Source of the DNA: Bog-473 sp963755495
GTDB taxonomy: Bacteria; Actinomycetota; Acidimicrobiia; Acidimicrobiales; RAAP-2
Direction of reading: 5' to 3'
NCBI GenBank assembly: GCA_963755495.1
Contig: CAVWJS010000006.1
Span: 1,426,001-1,490,000 of the forward strand
DNA length: 64,000 nucleotides
Of the stretch, positions 36,608 to 45,774 are shown in pieces. The notes beneath the pieces were generated by a model. The model saw only the letters and a program-made list of their open reading frames with translations, was not told the DNA's origin and did no database searches. Every line of letters starts with the position of its first letter. The first letter of the stretch is position 1. The translations under genes and the position numbers were made by a program.

Positions 36608-36645
36608 GATACTACGTATTGCGTAACTACTTGGTACGTAGTATC
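36608..36645 (+). promoter_or_regulatory. Perfect inverted repeat operator upstream of second PadR gene
   Basis: The 11-base arms GATACTACGTA (36608-36618) and TACGTAGTATC (36635-36645) are perfectly complementary with a 16-base spacer. The right arm ends eight bases before the PadR start codon. Long spaced palindromes like this are known PadR operators, so autoregulation is likely. Confidence 0.75.
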
Positions 36646-36653
36646 GTTTCGTC

Positions 36654-37025
36654 ATGGCACGAAAATCCAATGTCCCGAGACAACGACCAAATGATCCTCC
36701 AATCTTGATCCTGACCAGCCTGGCTGGCGGGCCTAAACATGGTCACGCCCTCTCGAAGGACATCGAAGGATTCGCCGGAGTGGCCCTTGGGCCAGGTGCC
36801 CTCTACGGCGCCATCACCCGGCTGGAAGAGCAGGGCCTCATTGAGCCGCTCGCGTCCGATGATCGCCGGCGCCCATATCGCATCTCAGCCACCGGATCGA
36901 CCTATCTCTCCGACGCCGTGACTGAGATGCAGCGGCTGGCCGATGAAGGGGCCCGGCGTTTGGCTGTAGCCAGCAGCGCCTCCGTCCCCCGACGCGGTCC
37001 ACGAGTTGCAGGCGGCCTCGCATGA
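36654..37025 (+). CDS. PadR-family transcriptional regulator (short type)
   Basis: The 123-residue protein has the PadR winged helix (PILILTSLAGGPKHGHALSK, then PGALYGAITRLEEQGLIEP and RRRPYRISATG) and a short C-terminal helix (MQRLADEGARRLA), as in subfamily 2 PadR proteins. Its stop overlaps the start of the next membrane protein by four bases. The perfect palindrome immediately upstream is its likely binding site. Confidence 0.9.
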   Translation: MARKSNVPRQRPNDPPILILTSLAGGPKHGHALSKDIEGFAGVALGPGALYGAITRLEEQGLIEPLASDDRRRPYRISATGSTYLSDAVTEMQRLADEGARRLAVASSASVPRRGPRVAGGLA

Positions 37026-37981
37026 ACACCAAGCGAGTTCAAGCGAGCGCGATCAACGGAAGTAACGCCATGCTCCGTTGGTACCCAGCAAAGTGGCGTG
37101 CCCGCTACGGGGACGAGTTCGCCGCAATGATTGAAGATGACCTGGCCGGGAAGCAAGCAACCCTTCGCTATCGACGGTCAATTGCCCAGTCCGGGATACA
37201 CGAGCATCTGCGAGAGACCGGCTTGGTAGGCGACTCGGGATCGCCGCGGGAGCGAATGCGGGGTGGCGCTCTCACCGTCCTGTGTGCATTTGCACTCTTC
37301 ATTGTTTCTGGCGTCGGCTTTGCCAAGGTAAGCGAACACTGGGATGAATCAATTCACCAAGGCTCAAGGCATGTACCCGCGGTTTCGTTCAATCTGGTGG
37401 CGTCTTTGGCCGGGGCTTGCGGCCTGGCAGTGGTACTGGCGGCACTTGCCGTTCTGCCAATCTTCATGCGGTTCTTACGGGCAGGCGGGTGGTCCGCGAT
37501 CAGGCGATGGGTGCAGTGGGCCGTCGCAGCTACCGCGGCCACCGCCGCTGCTGTCGCGGGTTTGTCCCTCTGGGCCAGTCATCTGACCAATCACCAACGT
37601 AACTCTGGGTTCGGGTGGTACCAGTTTGTATTTGTGATCGCCGCGATTTTATTTGCCATCACTCTTGCAACGTGGTCGACTGCAGTCGTTGCCACAACTC
37701 GTCGACTTGACATCGGATCCGGTCGGATCAAGGTGGCCGGAGTGATGGCCATATTGGTAGCGGTCTGTATGCCGGTCATGACCGCCGCATCGGCCGTCTG
37801 GTGGGGATCCATGGCTGCAACTGCCCCGTGGTTCCTTGCTGGCACCCATCTCGGAAGTTCCCCGTCACCGGTTACCGCGAACCTGTTGGCCGTGCTCATC
37901 GTGATGTTGATCGCTTCGGCGGCGGGTGCGTTCGGAATGCTCAAAGTCGTACGTTCTTGGCGCTTTGTTCAAAGCGCCTGA
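37022..37981 (+). CDS. Multi-helix membrane protein paired with PadR
   Basis: The 319-residue protein starts with LRWYPAKWRARYGDEFAAMI, a cytoplasmic signature common to membrane proteins encoded beside short PadR regulators. Six hydrophobic segments follow, at about residues 82-102, 121-145, 158-180, 196-218, 236-258 and 285-307. It is translated together with PadR (ATGA overlap). The pair is conserved in many actinobacteria but its function is not established; an envelope-stress role is a guess. Confidence 0.78.
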   Translation: MNTKRVQASAINGSNAMLRWYPAKWRARYGDEFAAMIEDDLAGKQATLRYRRSIAQSGIHEHLRETGLVGDSGSPRERMRGGALTVLCAFALFIVSGVGFAKVSEHWDESIHQGSRHVPAVSFNLVASLAGACGLAVVLAALAVLPIFMRFLRAGGWSAIRRWVQWAVAATAATAAAVAGLSLWASHLTNHQRNSGFGWYQFVFVIAAILFAITLATWSTAVVATTRRLDIGSGRIKVAGVMAILVAVCMPVMTAASAVWWGSMAATAPWFLAGTHLGSSPSPVTANLLAVLIVMLIASAAGAFGMLKVVRSWRFVQSA

Positions 37982-38238
37982 ACGGGATTCCAAGCAGAGA
38001 GACTCGCCATTCATCCCATGGACTGCGAGCGAACAGGACGGCAAGGACCTGGTCCAACTGCGACACCGTCACGTCGAGGGTAGTAGTCACGGCTTGTTCT
38101 CGAGCATGAATGTGGATTCAGAAAGAAGAGTACGAGGACGTGCTGCAAGCCCAAAAGCCGCTTCCCGCTCATCGGTCTACTGTCGAACAGAACGAGATCG
38201 GTCCCCGGCCGACGCGACGAGAGTGAAGGAGAGAGCTG
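37982..38238. other. Intergenic region, nothing recognised
   Basis: No coding frame is recognised. GAAGGAGAGAG directly before 38239 is a good ribosome site for the next gene. Confidence 0.4.
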
Positions 38239-39046
38239 ATGGCAGTGTCTATTGCTGATCGAGGATTGCTCGGCTACGCCGGCAAGCGCGTCGTCGTGAG
38301 CGGCTGCTGCTCGGGAGTTGGAGCTGCCACTGCTTCCCTGCTGATTGACCTCGGAGCGGAGGTGCACGGAGTCGACGTGGCAACACCTGACGCGGCTTTA
38401 CACTCCTTCAGCCAACTCGACTTGCGCGAGCCCCTGAATGTGGGAGCCGTGGTGGAGGGGATCGGCGGCCCCGTGGACGCTCTGTTCAACTGCGCAGGCA
38501 TTCCGCCGGGTCGGCCTCCGCTCGACGTGATGAAGGTAAACTTCATTGGGACCCGGCTTCTCACCGACGTGGTCCTCCCGTTGATGCCAGCGGGCGGCGC
38601 TGTAGTCAGCGTGGGTTCTAACGGTGGCATGGGCTGGACGAGCCGGTTGCCGACGCTACTCGAGTTCGTCGCAACCCCGTCATTCGACATCGCTGCCGCA
38701 TGGTGCGAGGCAAACGCTGATGACGGTGGCGGAGGGGTACCGCTTCTCCAAGGAAGCGCTTCTCGTTTGGACGCTGCGCAGCTCGGTGCAGTCCATCAAG
38801 AGTGGAATCCGAATGAACTGCACGGCGCCGGGTGCCGTCCAGACCCCCATGCTCGCGGAGATCGAGCAGACAACTCCCGCCGCTTTGATCGACGCCGTTG
38901 CGCAGCCCATTGGCCGACGATCGACTCCGGAAGAGCAAGCATTTCCGCTCGTGGCGCTGAACAGTCCTGCAGCCAGCTACGTGAATGGGGTCTCGCTTCC
39001 CGTTGACGGTGGGTTCGCGGCGAACGTGCTCAGCAGCCCGCCGTGA
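38239..39046 (+). pseudogene. SDR-family oxidoreductase split by a frameshift
   Basis: From ATG 38239 (GAAGGAGAG upstream) the frame reads RVVVSGCCSGVGAATASLL, DALFNCAGIPPG and VVSVGSNGGMGW. Near 38715-38730 the protein moves to another frame: VAEGYRFSKEALLVWTLR with the YxxxK catalytic pair, then IRMNCTAPGAVQTPM and SYVNGVSLPVDGGFAANV to the stop at 39046. Joined, it is a complete SDR of about 268 residues resembling 3-alpha-hydroxysteroid or coniferyl-alcohol dehydrogenases. One missing or extra base explains the break. Confidence 0.85.
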
Positions 39047-39113
39047 GAGCTCATTGGCGGCCGCCAGGAGCCCTCAGGTCCAGCGCACATTGCAGGTCAC
39101 CTTTTTCCATCGG

Positions 39114-39275
39114 ATGTCGCGCCGGTCCACCGAGTCCGAGCGACGAGTCCCCATCAAGGAACTCGTCGAGAACGTTGCCGTGCTCCCCGATCATCTAGAG
39201 GTAGCGGTATCCGGAGCTCCTCGACTGCACACCCGTTAACCAGGAAGTTGGATGCAAGGCGAGTCTTGGGCTGCG
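39114..39275 (+). pseudogene. Remnant of a large serine recombinase C-terminus
   Basis: The frame reads VPIKELVENVAVLPDHLEVA, then VSGAPRLHTR and a stop; another frame continues with NQEVGCKASLG. This resembles the C-terminal end of serine site-specific recombinases, where a VxxxPDHLEVxVxGAPxLN stretch is followed by QEVG. No catalytic N-terminal domain is nearby, so this is a decayed fragment of a mobile element. Confidence 0.4.
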
Positions 39276-39534
39276 CCCTCGCGCACGACGCCGAGGAGTA
39301 CATGATTCTGGTGGTGACGGCGCCCCAGCCGTTCCTCCGGTAAGGCGATTTACGATCCCCATAGCCCGCTCGGGGCTAGTTACGAGGTTAACTCAGCGCA
39401 AGGGAGCGGCCCAGCCGCTTTGCGGCCCCTGATCCCTGCGTGTCAGAGCTTTAGTGCGACGAAGAAGGGGTTTGTTTGGCCTCGGAACGCTGCGCGCTTC
39501 GAGGGCTCCGCTCCGACTGGAGCAAACGAATCCG
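39276..39534. other. Intergenic region, nothing recognised
   Basis: No gene or strong hairpin is recognised between the recombinase remnant and the next SDR stop codon. Confidence 0.35.
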
Positions 39535-40317
39535 TTACCCCTGCATATACGACCCGGCGTCGACCGGGATGGACTGCCCGGTGATCGTTCGAGCCTCGTC
39601 ACTGGCGAGAAACAACGCTAAGTTGGCGACGTCTTCGGGCGTGGAAATCGTACGCAGCGGGGTGCCCTCCATCGACCGCTCGCGTAGCGTCTCGTAGTCG
39701 ACCCCTTGCTCCCCGGCGATACGACGCATGTAGTTCTGCAGCAACTCGGTGTCAATGCCGCCCGGGACGACGCAATTGACCCTGATCCCCTTCGGGCCGA
39801 GCTCCAGTGCGGCAGCCTTGGTGAAGGCGCGCAGCGACGCCTTCGCTGTCACGTAGTGCGACTTGCGTACCATCCCTGAGAAGCCGGCAGTCGAAGAGAA
39901 GTTCAGGATGACACCCGACCCACGCTCGAGCATCGACCGGCGGACGACTTCGCGCGTGCAGAGCATCGCCGCCGTGACATCTATGGCGATCGTGGCGTTC
40001 CAGTTCTCGAGCGTCTGTTCCCAGATCCATAAGTCGGTCCCGGGTGCTGCCGCGTTGTTGCACATGACGTCGACATGATCGAATTCCTTTATCGCGCGGT
40101 CGACCATGGCAGCGACGTCATCCTCGTTTGTGACATCGGCCCGAACCGCAATGGCGCCGCCGCCCGCCGCCCGCGCCGCCTCTTGCACGAGATCTTCGCG
40201 GCGTGCTGCCAACAGTACCTTGGCGCCTTCGCGTACGAACATGGCGGCCATCACCGGGCCCAGGCCCGTGCTGGCGCCAGTGATGATGGCAACCTTTCCT
40301 TCGAGTCGACCGGTCAT
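39535..40317 (-). CDS. SDR-family oxidoreductase
   Basis: The intact classical SDR has about 260 residues from ATG 40317 (GGGGA about 8 bases upstream; frame open to 40359). It has VAIITGASTGLGPVMAAMF, a basic ARREDL after strand 2 that favours NADP(H), CNNAAAPG, NFSSTAGFSG with the catalytic Ser, HYVTAKASL with Tyr and Lys, and TGQSIPVDAGSYMQG at the end. It is monocistronic on the minus strand. Substrate unknown. Confidence 0.9.
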   Translation of the reverse strand: MTGRLEGKVAIITGASTGLGPVMAAMFVREGAKVLLAARREDLVQEAARAAGGGAIAVRADVTNEDDVAAMVDRAIKEFDHVDVMCNNAAAPGTDLWIWEQTLENWNATIAIDVTAAMLCTREVVRRSMLERGSGVILNFSSTAGFSGMVRKSHYVTAKASLRAFTKAAALELGPKGIRVNCVVPGGIDTELLQNYMRRIAGEQGVDYETLRERSMEGTPLRTISTPEDVANLALFLASDEARTITGQSIPVDAGSYMQG

Positions 40318-40618
40318 CGCAACGTCCCCGTCATCCGTTTCCCCTCCGTTCAACAGCACCAGCGCTACTGCCGCCGGCGCATGTTACCTGGATACTCCGA
40401 GCATCGCCTGGGAGGTCACATTTGCGATGACAGCGCGATCGCACTTCGAATAGTCCCAACCGTATTGCGCTTGCGTTCCACCTCCGCAATCAGATCAGTA
40501 CGGCTCAGTCCAACGTTTTGCTGTCGAGGTGGCTAAGCCGAATCCAGTCCGTGCACCGCGTGAGAGCGGTGCGAACGAATAGACGAACTTGCTGACAGCC
40601 GAGCGGCGCGTCGGCGCG
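40318..40618. other. Intergenic region, nothing recognised
   Basis: About 300 bases upstream of the SDR gene and downstream of the alpha/beta hydrolase. No feature is recognised. Confidence 0.35.
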
Positions 40619-42004
40619 TCAGGCGTAAATGTCGGCTGCTTGGGCGGCGGCGAGCATGGCCGCAGCGTCGTCAGGGAGAATCACTTGGCAGTCGACCAAG
40701 CGTTCGACCGCTGCCTTGTACTGGACGAACCAGGACGCGTGATCGGGATACAGCGCCCGGATCTTGTCGGCGCTAAATCGCGTGGTCTGACCCAAGCCGA
40801 AGGGAAAACCACCGGGCTCGGCTTCGGCTCTGTGGGTCGCCAGTGGCGCCTCGAGGTCGGGCCAGCGGATGCCGCCGATGGCGTTGCCGTGCTCGTCGCG
40901 GGCGAGCGTTGCGGGGTCGTCACCTCGAGTGATGCGCGGCTGGAAGGGCGGCGGCGGCGCGCCGTCGGCCCACCTTGGCAACAGATGGAGCGCGGCGCGC
41001 TTGGCGGGCCCGAAGCAGACCTCGGAGTGCGGGAGGCCGGCGATAGGGCCGAGCTCGGCGAACTCCGCCGACGAGACGGTGCCCGCGTGGCCGGCGCCAG
41101 CGATCTCCCAGACACGCAGCCGATCGCCGTCGGGTTGCACGGCCGGGGAGCAGTCGGCGGCCTCAGCCTCGGAGTTCAGGATAATGCACGGCGTGTCGAG
41201 GTCGAGTCGGAGCAGGTGCCCGTTCCAGTCGACCAGCGCGAACGGGTTGGGACCACCCATCCGGGGAAGTGTCTCCGCAGCCGATCCAGCATTGAGGGCG
41301 CACGGTGCACCCGGGAATACCGTCAGGAGGAACGCATCGAAGGCCGATTCGAGCGGGTGCACACCGTTGAAGTAGCCCATGAGACGGGCGGCGGACTGCG
41401 ACCCGCCGGTGGCGATCACGTGCTGAACGGCGAATCCCTCCAGCGGACCAGCCCCGCCCGGTCCATCGCGCCCCACGAGACGCGCCGCTTGGGTGAAGAT
41501 GTCGAACGAAAAATCATCGCCGGGGTGCGCCAACGAGCCATAGCGCTGCGCGTCCCCGGTCTTGAGCGCCGGCATCTCAAACCCCGGCGGTCCAGCGACC
41601 TCAGCGCCCTCGACACCGACACGCTGAGCCGAAACGCCCACCAGGACGAACCCGTCCGCCACCATGCGAGCCGCACTCTGAGGAGGCTCGAAACTCTCAC
41701 CTGCCGACACGTTGTTCCAGTTGACGACCACGGTCCCGTTGAACCGCGCCGCCTCCGACGGACGCACGACCAGCATGCGCGTGAGAAACGGCTGCTGCTC
41801 CGAACGCTCCGCCGCCCACCTCCCGTCCGACGGGTACTCGGAGTCCCGATCGACGAGCCGGAAGCTGCCTGCCTCGCCCTCGAAAAACCATTCCTCTTCG
41901 ACGCCGCCGACCTTCTCGATGGCGGGCGCCACCGAACCCATCGGCGTTCCATGAACCTTGCCCGTGAACGTAGCCAAAACGGCCTCCCCGTATCCGACAT
42001 CCAC
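40619..42004 (-). CDS. Alpha/beta hydrolase domain protein (PF20091-like)
   Basis: The 461-residue protein matches the large 'alpha/beta hydrolase domain' family of actinobacteria: EEEWFFEGEAGSFR near the N-terminus, FLTRMLVVRPSEAARFNGTV, VVNWNNVSAG, the nucleophile elbow ATGGSQSAARLMGYFNG and a late His in AGAGHAG. No signal peptide is visible. A role in ester or lactone cleavage is likely but no substrate can be named. A 506-codon open frame lies antisense to it and is considered a shadow. Confidence 0.85.
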   Translation of the reverse strand: MDVGYGEAVLATFTGKVHGTPMGSVAPAIEKVGGVEEEWFFEGEAGSFRLVDRDSEYPSDGRWAAERSEQQPFLTRMLVVRPSEAARFNGTVVVNWNNVSAGESFEPPQSAARMVADGFVLVGVSAQRVGVEGAEVAGPPGFEMPALKTGDAQRYGSLAHPGDDFSFDIFTQAARLVGRDGPGGAGPLEGFAVQHVIATGGSQSAARLMGYFNGVHPLESAFDAFLLTVFPGAPCALNAGSAAETLPRMGGPNPFALVDWNGHLLRLDLDTPCIILNSEAEAADCSPAVQPDGDRLRVWEIAGAGHAGTVSSAEFAELGPIAGLPHSEVCFGPAKRAALHLLPRWADGAPPPPFQPRITRGDDPATLARDEHGNAIGGIRWPDLEAPLATHRAEAEPGGFPFGLGQTTRFSADKIRALYPDHASWFVQYKAAVERLVDCQVILPDDAAAMLAAAQAADIYA

Positions 42005-42383
42005 CTCGCGACAGCAAAGCGACCGCGCGTTCGGGCGCCTTTATATCACGAAGCTTTACCACGAAGCCCAGATCCTCGACTGTCGCAGTGGACTCCCAAA
42101 TGGCGTTGATCTCGCTTGGCCCGCCCTTGTTTGAAGCCCCCCGGCAGCCAGACCCGATCAGTTAATCGTCAGCAGCCGATTCCCGGATGCGCACGCCGAA
42201 TCGCCACTCGCACAAGGGTAACGAACGTTTGCGGGAACAGCCGCGCGAAGTTCCCGGCGATGGCATTCGCTTCCCGGAGGGTCCATTATGGTGCCGTGAC
42301 CGGACGGCCAGGGGCGGGCATCCGCCGTCAAGCTTTCGGCTTACCTCCCCGCTCGGTTTGCGGCAAACTGCGACAGTGTCCCC
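42005..42383. other. Intergenic region with possible SMP-30 fragment
   Basis: Around 42247-42310 the plus strand reads EVPGDGIRFPEGPLW, which resembles the first blade of SMP-30/gluconolactonase proteins. Nothing recognisable follows, so if real it is a small remnant. The rest of the gap shows no feature. Confidence 0.25.
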
Positions 42384-43244
42384 CTACATTTCTGAGCGGA
42401 CGGCGGCGAGCGCCTCAAGCTGTTCGAGGTAGTCATCCAATGTCCGACTGGGGATGCCCGACATGATGATTGTGGCCCCCAATGCTGCAGTCTGACCGAG
42501 AATTTCCTGGGTCTTGGAGGGCTCTCCGATCGGGTCGAGACGTTCCGTGGGAGGAAGCACGACCTCGAAACCCAGCGGAACATCCACGCGCTGGAGCCAC
42601 TCGGCAGCCTGACTTGGAGCAACCGAAAACGGGGACCAGCCATCGGCGAGGGTGACGGCCCGGCGGAGCGAACGGAGTGTCCGTCCTCCCACCCAGATCG
42701 GCAGGTGGTCTTGGACGGCACACGGATCGACGACGAGCCCTTCGAAGTCGTAGAACGGGCCGTGGTACTCCGGCACGCGCTGAGAGAGGGAGGCCCGCAG
42801 CGCCTTTAAGGCATCATCGGCGCGTGGTCCTCGGTCGTCGAAAGGCGCCCCGATGAGATCGAACTCCTCCTTCAGGGTGCCTACGCCTACACCGAGAATC
42901 ACGCGGCCGTTGCTGATCTTGTCAAGGGTGCCATAGCGCTTGGCGATCTCGAGGGGGTGGTGGTACGCGAGCACAATCACCGCAGTCGCTAAACGGATAT
43001 GTTCGGTACGGGCCGCGAGGTACCCGAAAGTCGAAAGCGGATCCCAATAGAGCGAACCCCGGCGTTCAAGCTCGGAGGATGGTAGGGCGATGTGCTCGGC
43101 GCACGTGAGGTGGTGGTATCCGAGACGGTCCGCAGCCTGGGCGATTCGAACCAGGTCCTCAATCGAACCCTCGTCGGCCCACGGAGCGCCCGTACGGGTC
43201 ACCACGGGTGAACCGACCGCCAATTGAAACGTTGCGCTGCTCAT
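42384..43244 (-). CDS. LLM-class (F420-type) flavin-dependent oxidoreductase
   Basis: The 286-residue protein is an intact luciferase-like TIM-barrel: VRIAQAADRLGYHHLTCAEH, LATAVIVLAYHHPLEIAKRY, GRVILGVGVGTLKEEFDLIG, and HLPIWVGGRTLRSLRRA with LADGWSPF. These are typical of mycobacterial and actinobacterial F420-dependent or FMN-dependent monooxygenases and reductases. AGGAGG lies 10 bases before its ATG, inside the end of the small upstream frame, so it is probably cotranscribed with the two genes before it (SnoaL-like and the small protein). Confidence 0.9.
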   Translation of the reverse strand: MSSATFQLAVGSPVVTRTGAPWADEGSIEDLVRIAQAADRLGYHHLTCAEHIALPSSELERRGSLYWDPLSTFGYLAARTEHIRLATAVIVLAYHHPLEIAKRYGTLDKISNGRVILGVGVGTLKEEFDLIGAPFDDRGPRADDALKALRASLSQRVPEYHGPFYDFEGLVVDPCAVQDHLPIWVGGRTLRSLRRAVTLADGWSPFSVAPSQAAEWLQRVDVPLGFEVVLPPTERLDPIGEPSKTQEILGQTAALGATIIMSGIPSRTLDDYLEQLEALAAVRSEM

Positions 43245-43246
43245 TT

Positions 43247-43498
43247 CTACCTGTACCTCCTGCGTCCAATCGGATCGACGCCTTGTGTGACCGCGAGCTT
43301 CGTCGCGAGGGCCGAGGAATCGGAATAATGTTCACCCTTCGATGCGGTGATTTGAAGTAGGGCGTCAATCCAAGGATCGAGCTCGGCCCATGTGATTGTG
43401 GATCTGTTGGATTCCTCGAATGTGACCCTCAAATCAGTGATAGGTGCGCCTTTCGGTACAGCATCATCACAGGTCGCCACTAAAGTTGTGGTCTTCAA
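43247..43498 (-). CDS. Small hypothetical protein between SnoaL-like and LLM genes
   Basis: A frame of up to 83 residues overlaps the end of the SnoaL-like gene by 32 bases and ends three bases before the LLM gene. It contains ITDLRVTFEESNRSTITWAE and PWIDALLQITASKGEHY, acidic and helix-forming, with a basic end. The start is a TTG at 43498 or a GTG at 43480. I do not recognise a family. The tight packing supports a real gene, but the weak start leaves doubt. Confidence 0.4.
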   Translation of the reverse strand: MKTTTLVATCDDAVPKGAPITDLRVTFEESNRSTITWAELDPWIDALLQITASKGEHYSDSSALATKLAVTQGVDPIGRRRYR

Positions 43499-43988
43499 AA
43501 GCGTTCGCTCCCTTCGGTGAATCTCTAGGGAAATTCACACCTTCCGAGCTATTACCGAAGTACGTTTGGAAACGACGCGTCGTGAACACCCAGCGGCCAT
43601 CGCGCTTTTCGTAGGTCTCGTAGTAGTAGCCGTAGTTGTGCGTCCATGTCTCCCGATCGCCGTCCTTGGAAACGACTCCTGCGGTCATAGCCCAGATCCC
43701 ACGCGCCTTGGTGGGCGAGTCGAAGATTATCTCCGGATCATAGGAGTGATGCACCGTGATCATCTCATTCATAAGCCGGCTTACGTTCTCGATCATCTCC
43801 TTCGAGGATCGCCACGGCTCTTGGCCGTTGTTGTGCGAGGTATGGTCCGGCGCGTGGAGTGCCTCGTACGCTTCCCAGTCGTGGGCGTCGGCGTAACGGT
43901 CGCGTCGTGCCTTGAGGAGCCGGATCTCCTCCAGAGCAACGAGCCACTCCAGCTCTGACATGCCTTCCGCCCGGCCGTTTCCCTCCAT
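43467..43988 (-). CDS. SnoaL-like/NTF2-like domain protein
   Basis: The product has about 173 residues from ATG 43988 (GGTGGAGG upstream); ATG 43961 is the alternative and 44060 the limit of the frame. The fold pattern is NTF2-like: EWLVALEEIRLLKARRDRYA, DWEAYEALHAPDHTSH, then TVHHSYDPEIIFDSPTKA, and the strand pair YGYYYETYEKRDGRWVFTTR. Such proteins include dehydratases, isomerases and ring-hydroxylating accessory subunits. It is the first gene of a minus-strand unit with the small protein and the F420-type oxidoreductase. Confidence 0.8.
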   Translation of the reverse strand: MEGNGRAEGMSELEWLVALEEIRLLKARRDRYADAHDWEAYEALHAPDHTSHNNGQEPWRSSKEMIENVSRLMNEMITVHHSYDPEIIFDSPTKARGIWAMTAGVVSKDGDRETWTHNYGYYYETYEKRDGRWVFTTRRFQTYFGNSSEGVNFPRDSPKGANAFEDHNFSGDL

Positions 43989-44343
43989 GCCCTCCACCTT
44001 TCGAACTACTGCTTCCACCCACGAAACTGAACTCGTTGCTCGTTCATATGGTGGATGCAAACTGAGTCGCCCGTGGTCAACCCCGCCAGTTCAGGTTCTC
44101 TCTCGACACTATAAGCGACGATTCGGCTGACTTATTAACGGTATCGCACGTGCGTGATGGCTCAACGTACTCCATGCGTCCCGCTACTAGGGTGACGGCC
44201 CGCATGCGGGTGTCACGCTCATGCGGGGGCAGCGACAAGACCCCTCTCGGCTTGCTCAGTGTTCCGCCGCGGACGGTAATCCGAGGTCAACTTCGTGATC
44301 TGACTGGCAACTACCGTGCACCTCATGGTGGGACGAATTGCTC
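43989..44343. other. Divergent promoter region
   Basis: This gap separates the SnoaL-like unit from the divergent alpha/beta hydrolase gene. No clear promoter consensus or gene is recognised. Confidence 0.35.
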
Positions 44344-45696
44344 ATGGCCCGCAAGAAACAAGCGCATTTGCGAAATAGCTGGTCGAACGTGTTGGGTCTC
44401 ACTCGCAGCCTGGCACATCCGATGACTCGCCTCTATGCTTATCGCGTGCGGTCAGGAACGAAGTATTTGCTGGCCAGCGTCGCTGGAGCAGCCAACACGC
44501 TGAACGCCTATCGGCCCATTGCTAGGAACGGGATCGGCATTCCGTTGGTGTGGGTCTCGGCAACCCCGACGTCAGAACTGCCTCTTCACGCGATCGCGAT
44601 ACAACAAGCGGCAACGGTGGTCTTTGCGAAGAAAGGTGCTTTCCGCACACGAGCCGGTCGGCTGGGCCTTGCCATTTCTGCCACTTCATGGATGGCGTTG
44701 CTCTACCTCCATCGTTTGGCCCAAAGGTCCGGCGACGTACTCGAACAGTCCCTCGTCGACGAACTGGGGCCTGCATATCGAGACGGATATGACGGTGTAA
44801 TCACACTTCCAGCGGACATGAAACTCACGTTTTCTCAGAAGCTCCTGCCGCGGCCGGGTCGGCGGGACCGTTACGCGCTCGCTACGGATGTGAGTTACGG
44901 GGAATTCGGAAATTCCAACCTGCTTGATATCTGGGCTCGTCGTGATCTTCCACTCGACCGACGCGCCCCAGTCTTGTTACAGGTTCACGGGGGTTCGTGG
45001 ACTATGGGAAGCAAACGTGGGCAAGCTCATCCTTTGATGAGTCATTTGGCTGAACAGGGCTGGGTCTGTGTCACGATCAACTACCGACTAAGCCCTGGGT
45101 CTGATTGGCCAGCAGCGATTGTTGATGTAAAGCGCGCGATTGCATGGGTCAAGGAAAACATCGAGGGATACGGGGGCGACCCAGGGTTCATCGCAATTAC
45201 GGGCGGATCGGCAGGTGGGCATCTGAGCGCTCTTGCCGCACTCACTCCCAACATCTCCGAGTTTCAGCCTGGGTTCGAGAGATTGGACACTCGTGTCCAG
45301 GCTGCGGTTCCTCTCTACGGCCCCTACGACCTTGTGGACGACGATTTGCTCGGGGCGGCCGGGACCCAGGATTTCCTGGCAAACAAAGTTCTTAAGACTA
45401 CGCTGAAGGAAGACCGCGCTCGGTGGGAACAAGCATCGCCGATCTACCAGGTCAGACCGGACGCACCTCCCTTCATGATTCTGCAGGGGGTGAACGATGT
45501 CATAGCCCGAGCGGCTCTGGCGCGGAGGTTTGCCGAGGTACTCCGGAAGGCGTCTCACGCTCCTGTCGTCTACGCCGACCTCCCCATTGCCCAACATGGA
45601 TTTGAGTCTGTCTCGTCAACTCGAACTGCCCACACCGTGTCTGCCATCGAACGGTTCCTCACCTGGGCACGGGTGAGCGCATCTCACACTCCGTGA
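44344..45696 (+). CDS. Alpha/beta hydrolase (HSL/BD-FAE-type esterase) with N-terminal extension
   Basis: ATG 44344 follows GGTGGGA by about 10 bases; an in-frame TTG lies six bases earlier. The roughly 450-residue protein has an unusual 180-residue N-terminal part with weak hydrophobic stretches (LAISATSWMALLYLHRLA). The catalytic domain follows: LLQVHGGSWTMGSKRGQ forms the oxyanion HGG motif, CVTINYRLSP, FIAITGGSAGGHLSALAAL holds the nucleophile Ser, and the late Asp and His fall in FMILQGVNDVI and IAQHGFE. It should cleave short-chain esters. Similar actinobacterial proteins pair this esterase with an N-terminal membrane-associated region. Confidence 0.87.
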   Translation: MARKKQAHLRNSWSNVLGLTRSLAHPMTRLYAYRVRSGTKYLLASVAGAANTLNAYRPIARNGIGIPLVWVSATPTSELPLHAIAIQQAATVVFAKKGAFRTRAGRLGLAISATSWMALLYLHRLAQRSGDVLEQSLVDELGPAYRDGYDGVITLPADMKLTFSQKLLPRPGRRDRYALATDVSYGEFGNSNLLDIWARRDLPLDRRAPVLLQVHGGSWTMGSKRGQAHPLMSHLAEQGWVCVTINYRLSPGSDWPAAIVDVKRAIAWVKENIEGYGGDPGFIAITGGSAGGHLSALAALTPNISEFQPGFERLDTRVQAAVPLYGPYDLVDDDLLGAAGTQDFLANKVLKTTLKEDRARWEQASPIYQVRPDAPPFMILQGVNDVIARAALARRFAEVLRKASHAPVVYADLPIAQHGFESVSSTRTAHTVSAIERFLTWARVSASHTP

Positions 45697-45774
45697 TGCG
45701 CCAATGCCCCGGAACTGCCATCGTTTGAGGCCAACGCTTCACGGCCGCCGGATGTTCGAAGGGGATCCAGTAAT

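Noticed and set aside
40589..42109. A 506-codon open frame on the plus strand
   Set aside because: It is antisense to a well-recognised alpha/beta hydrolase and its protein is Arg/Gly-rich without domain features.
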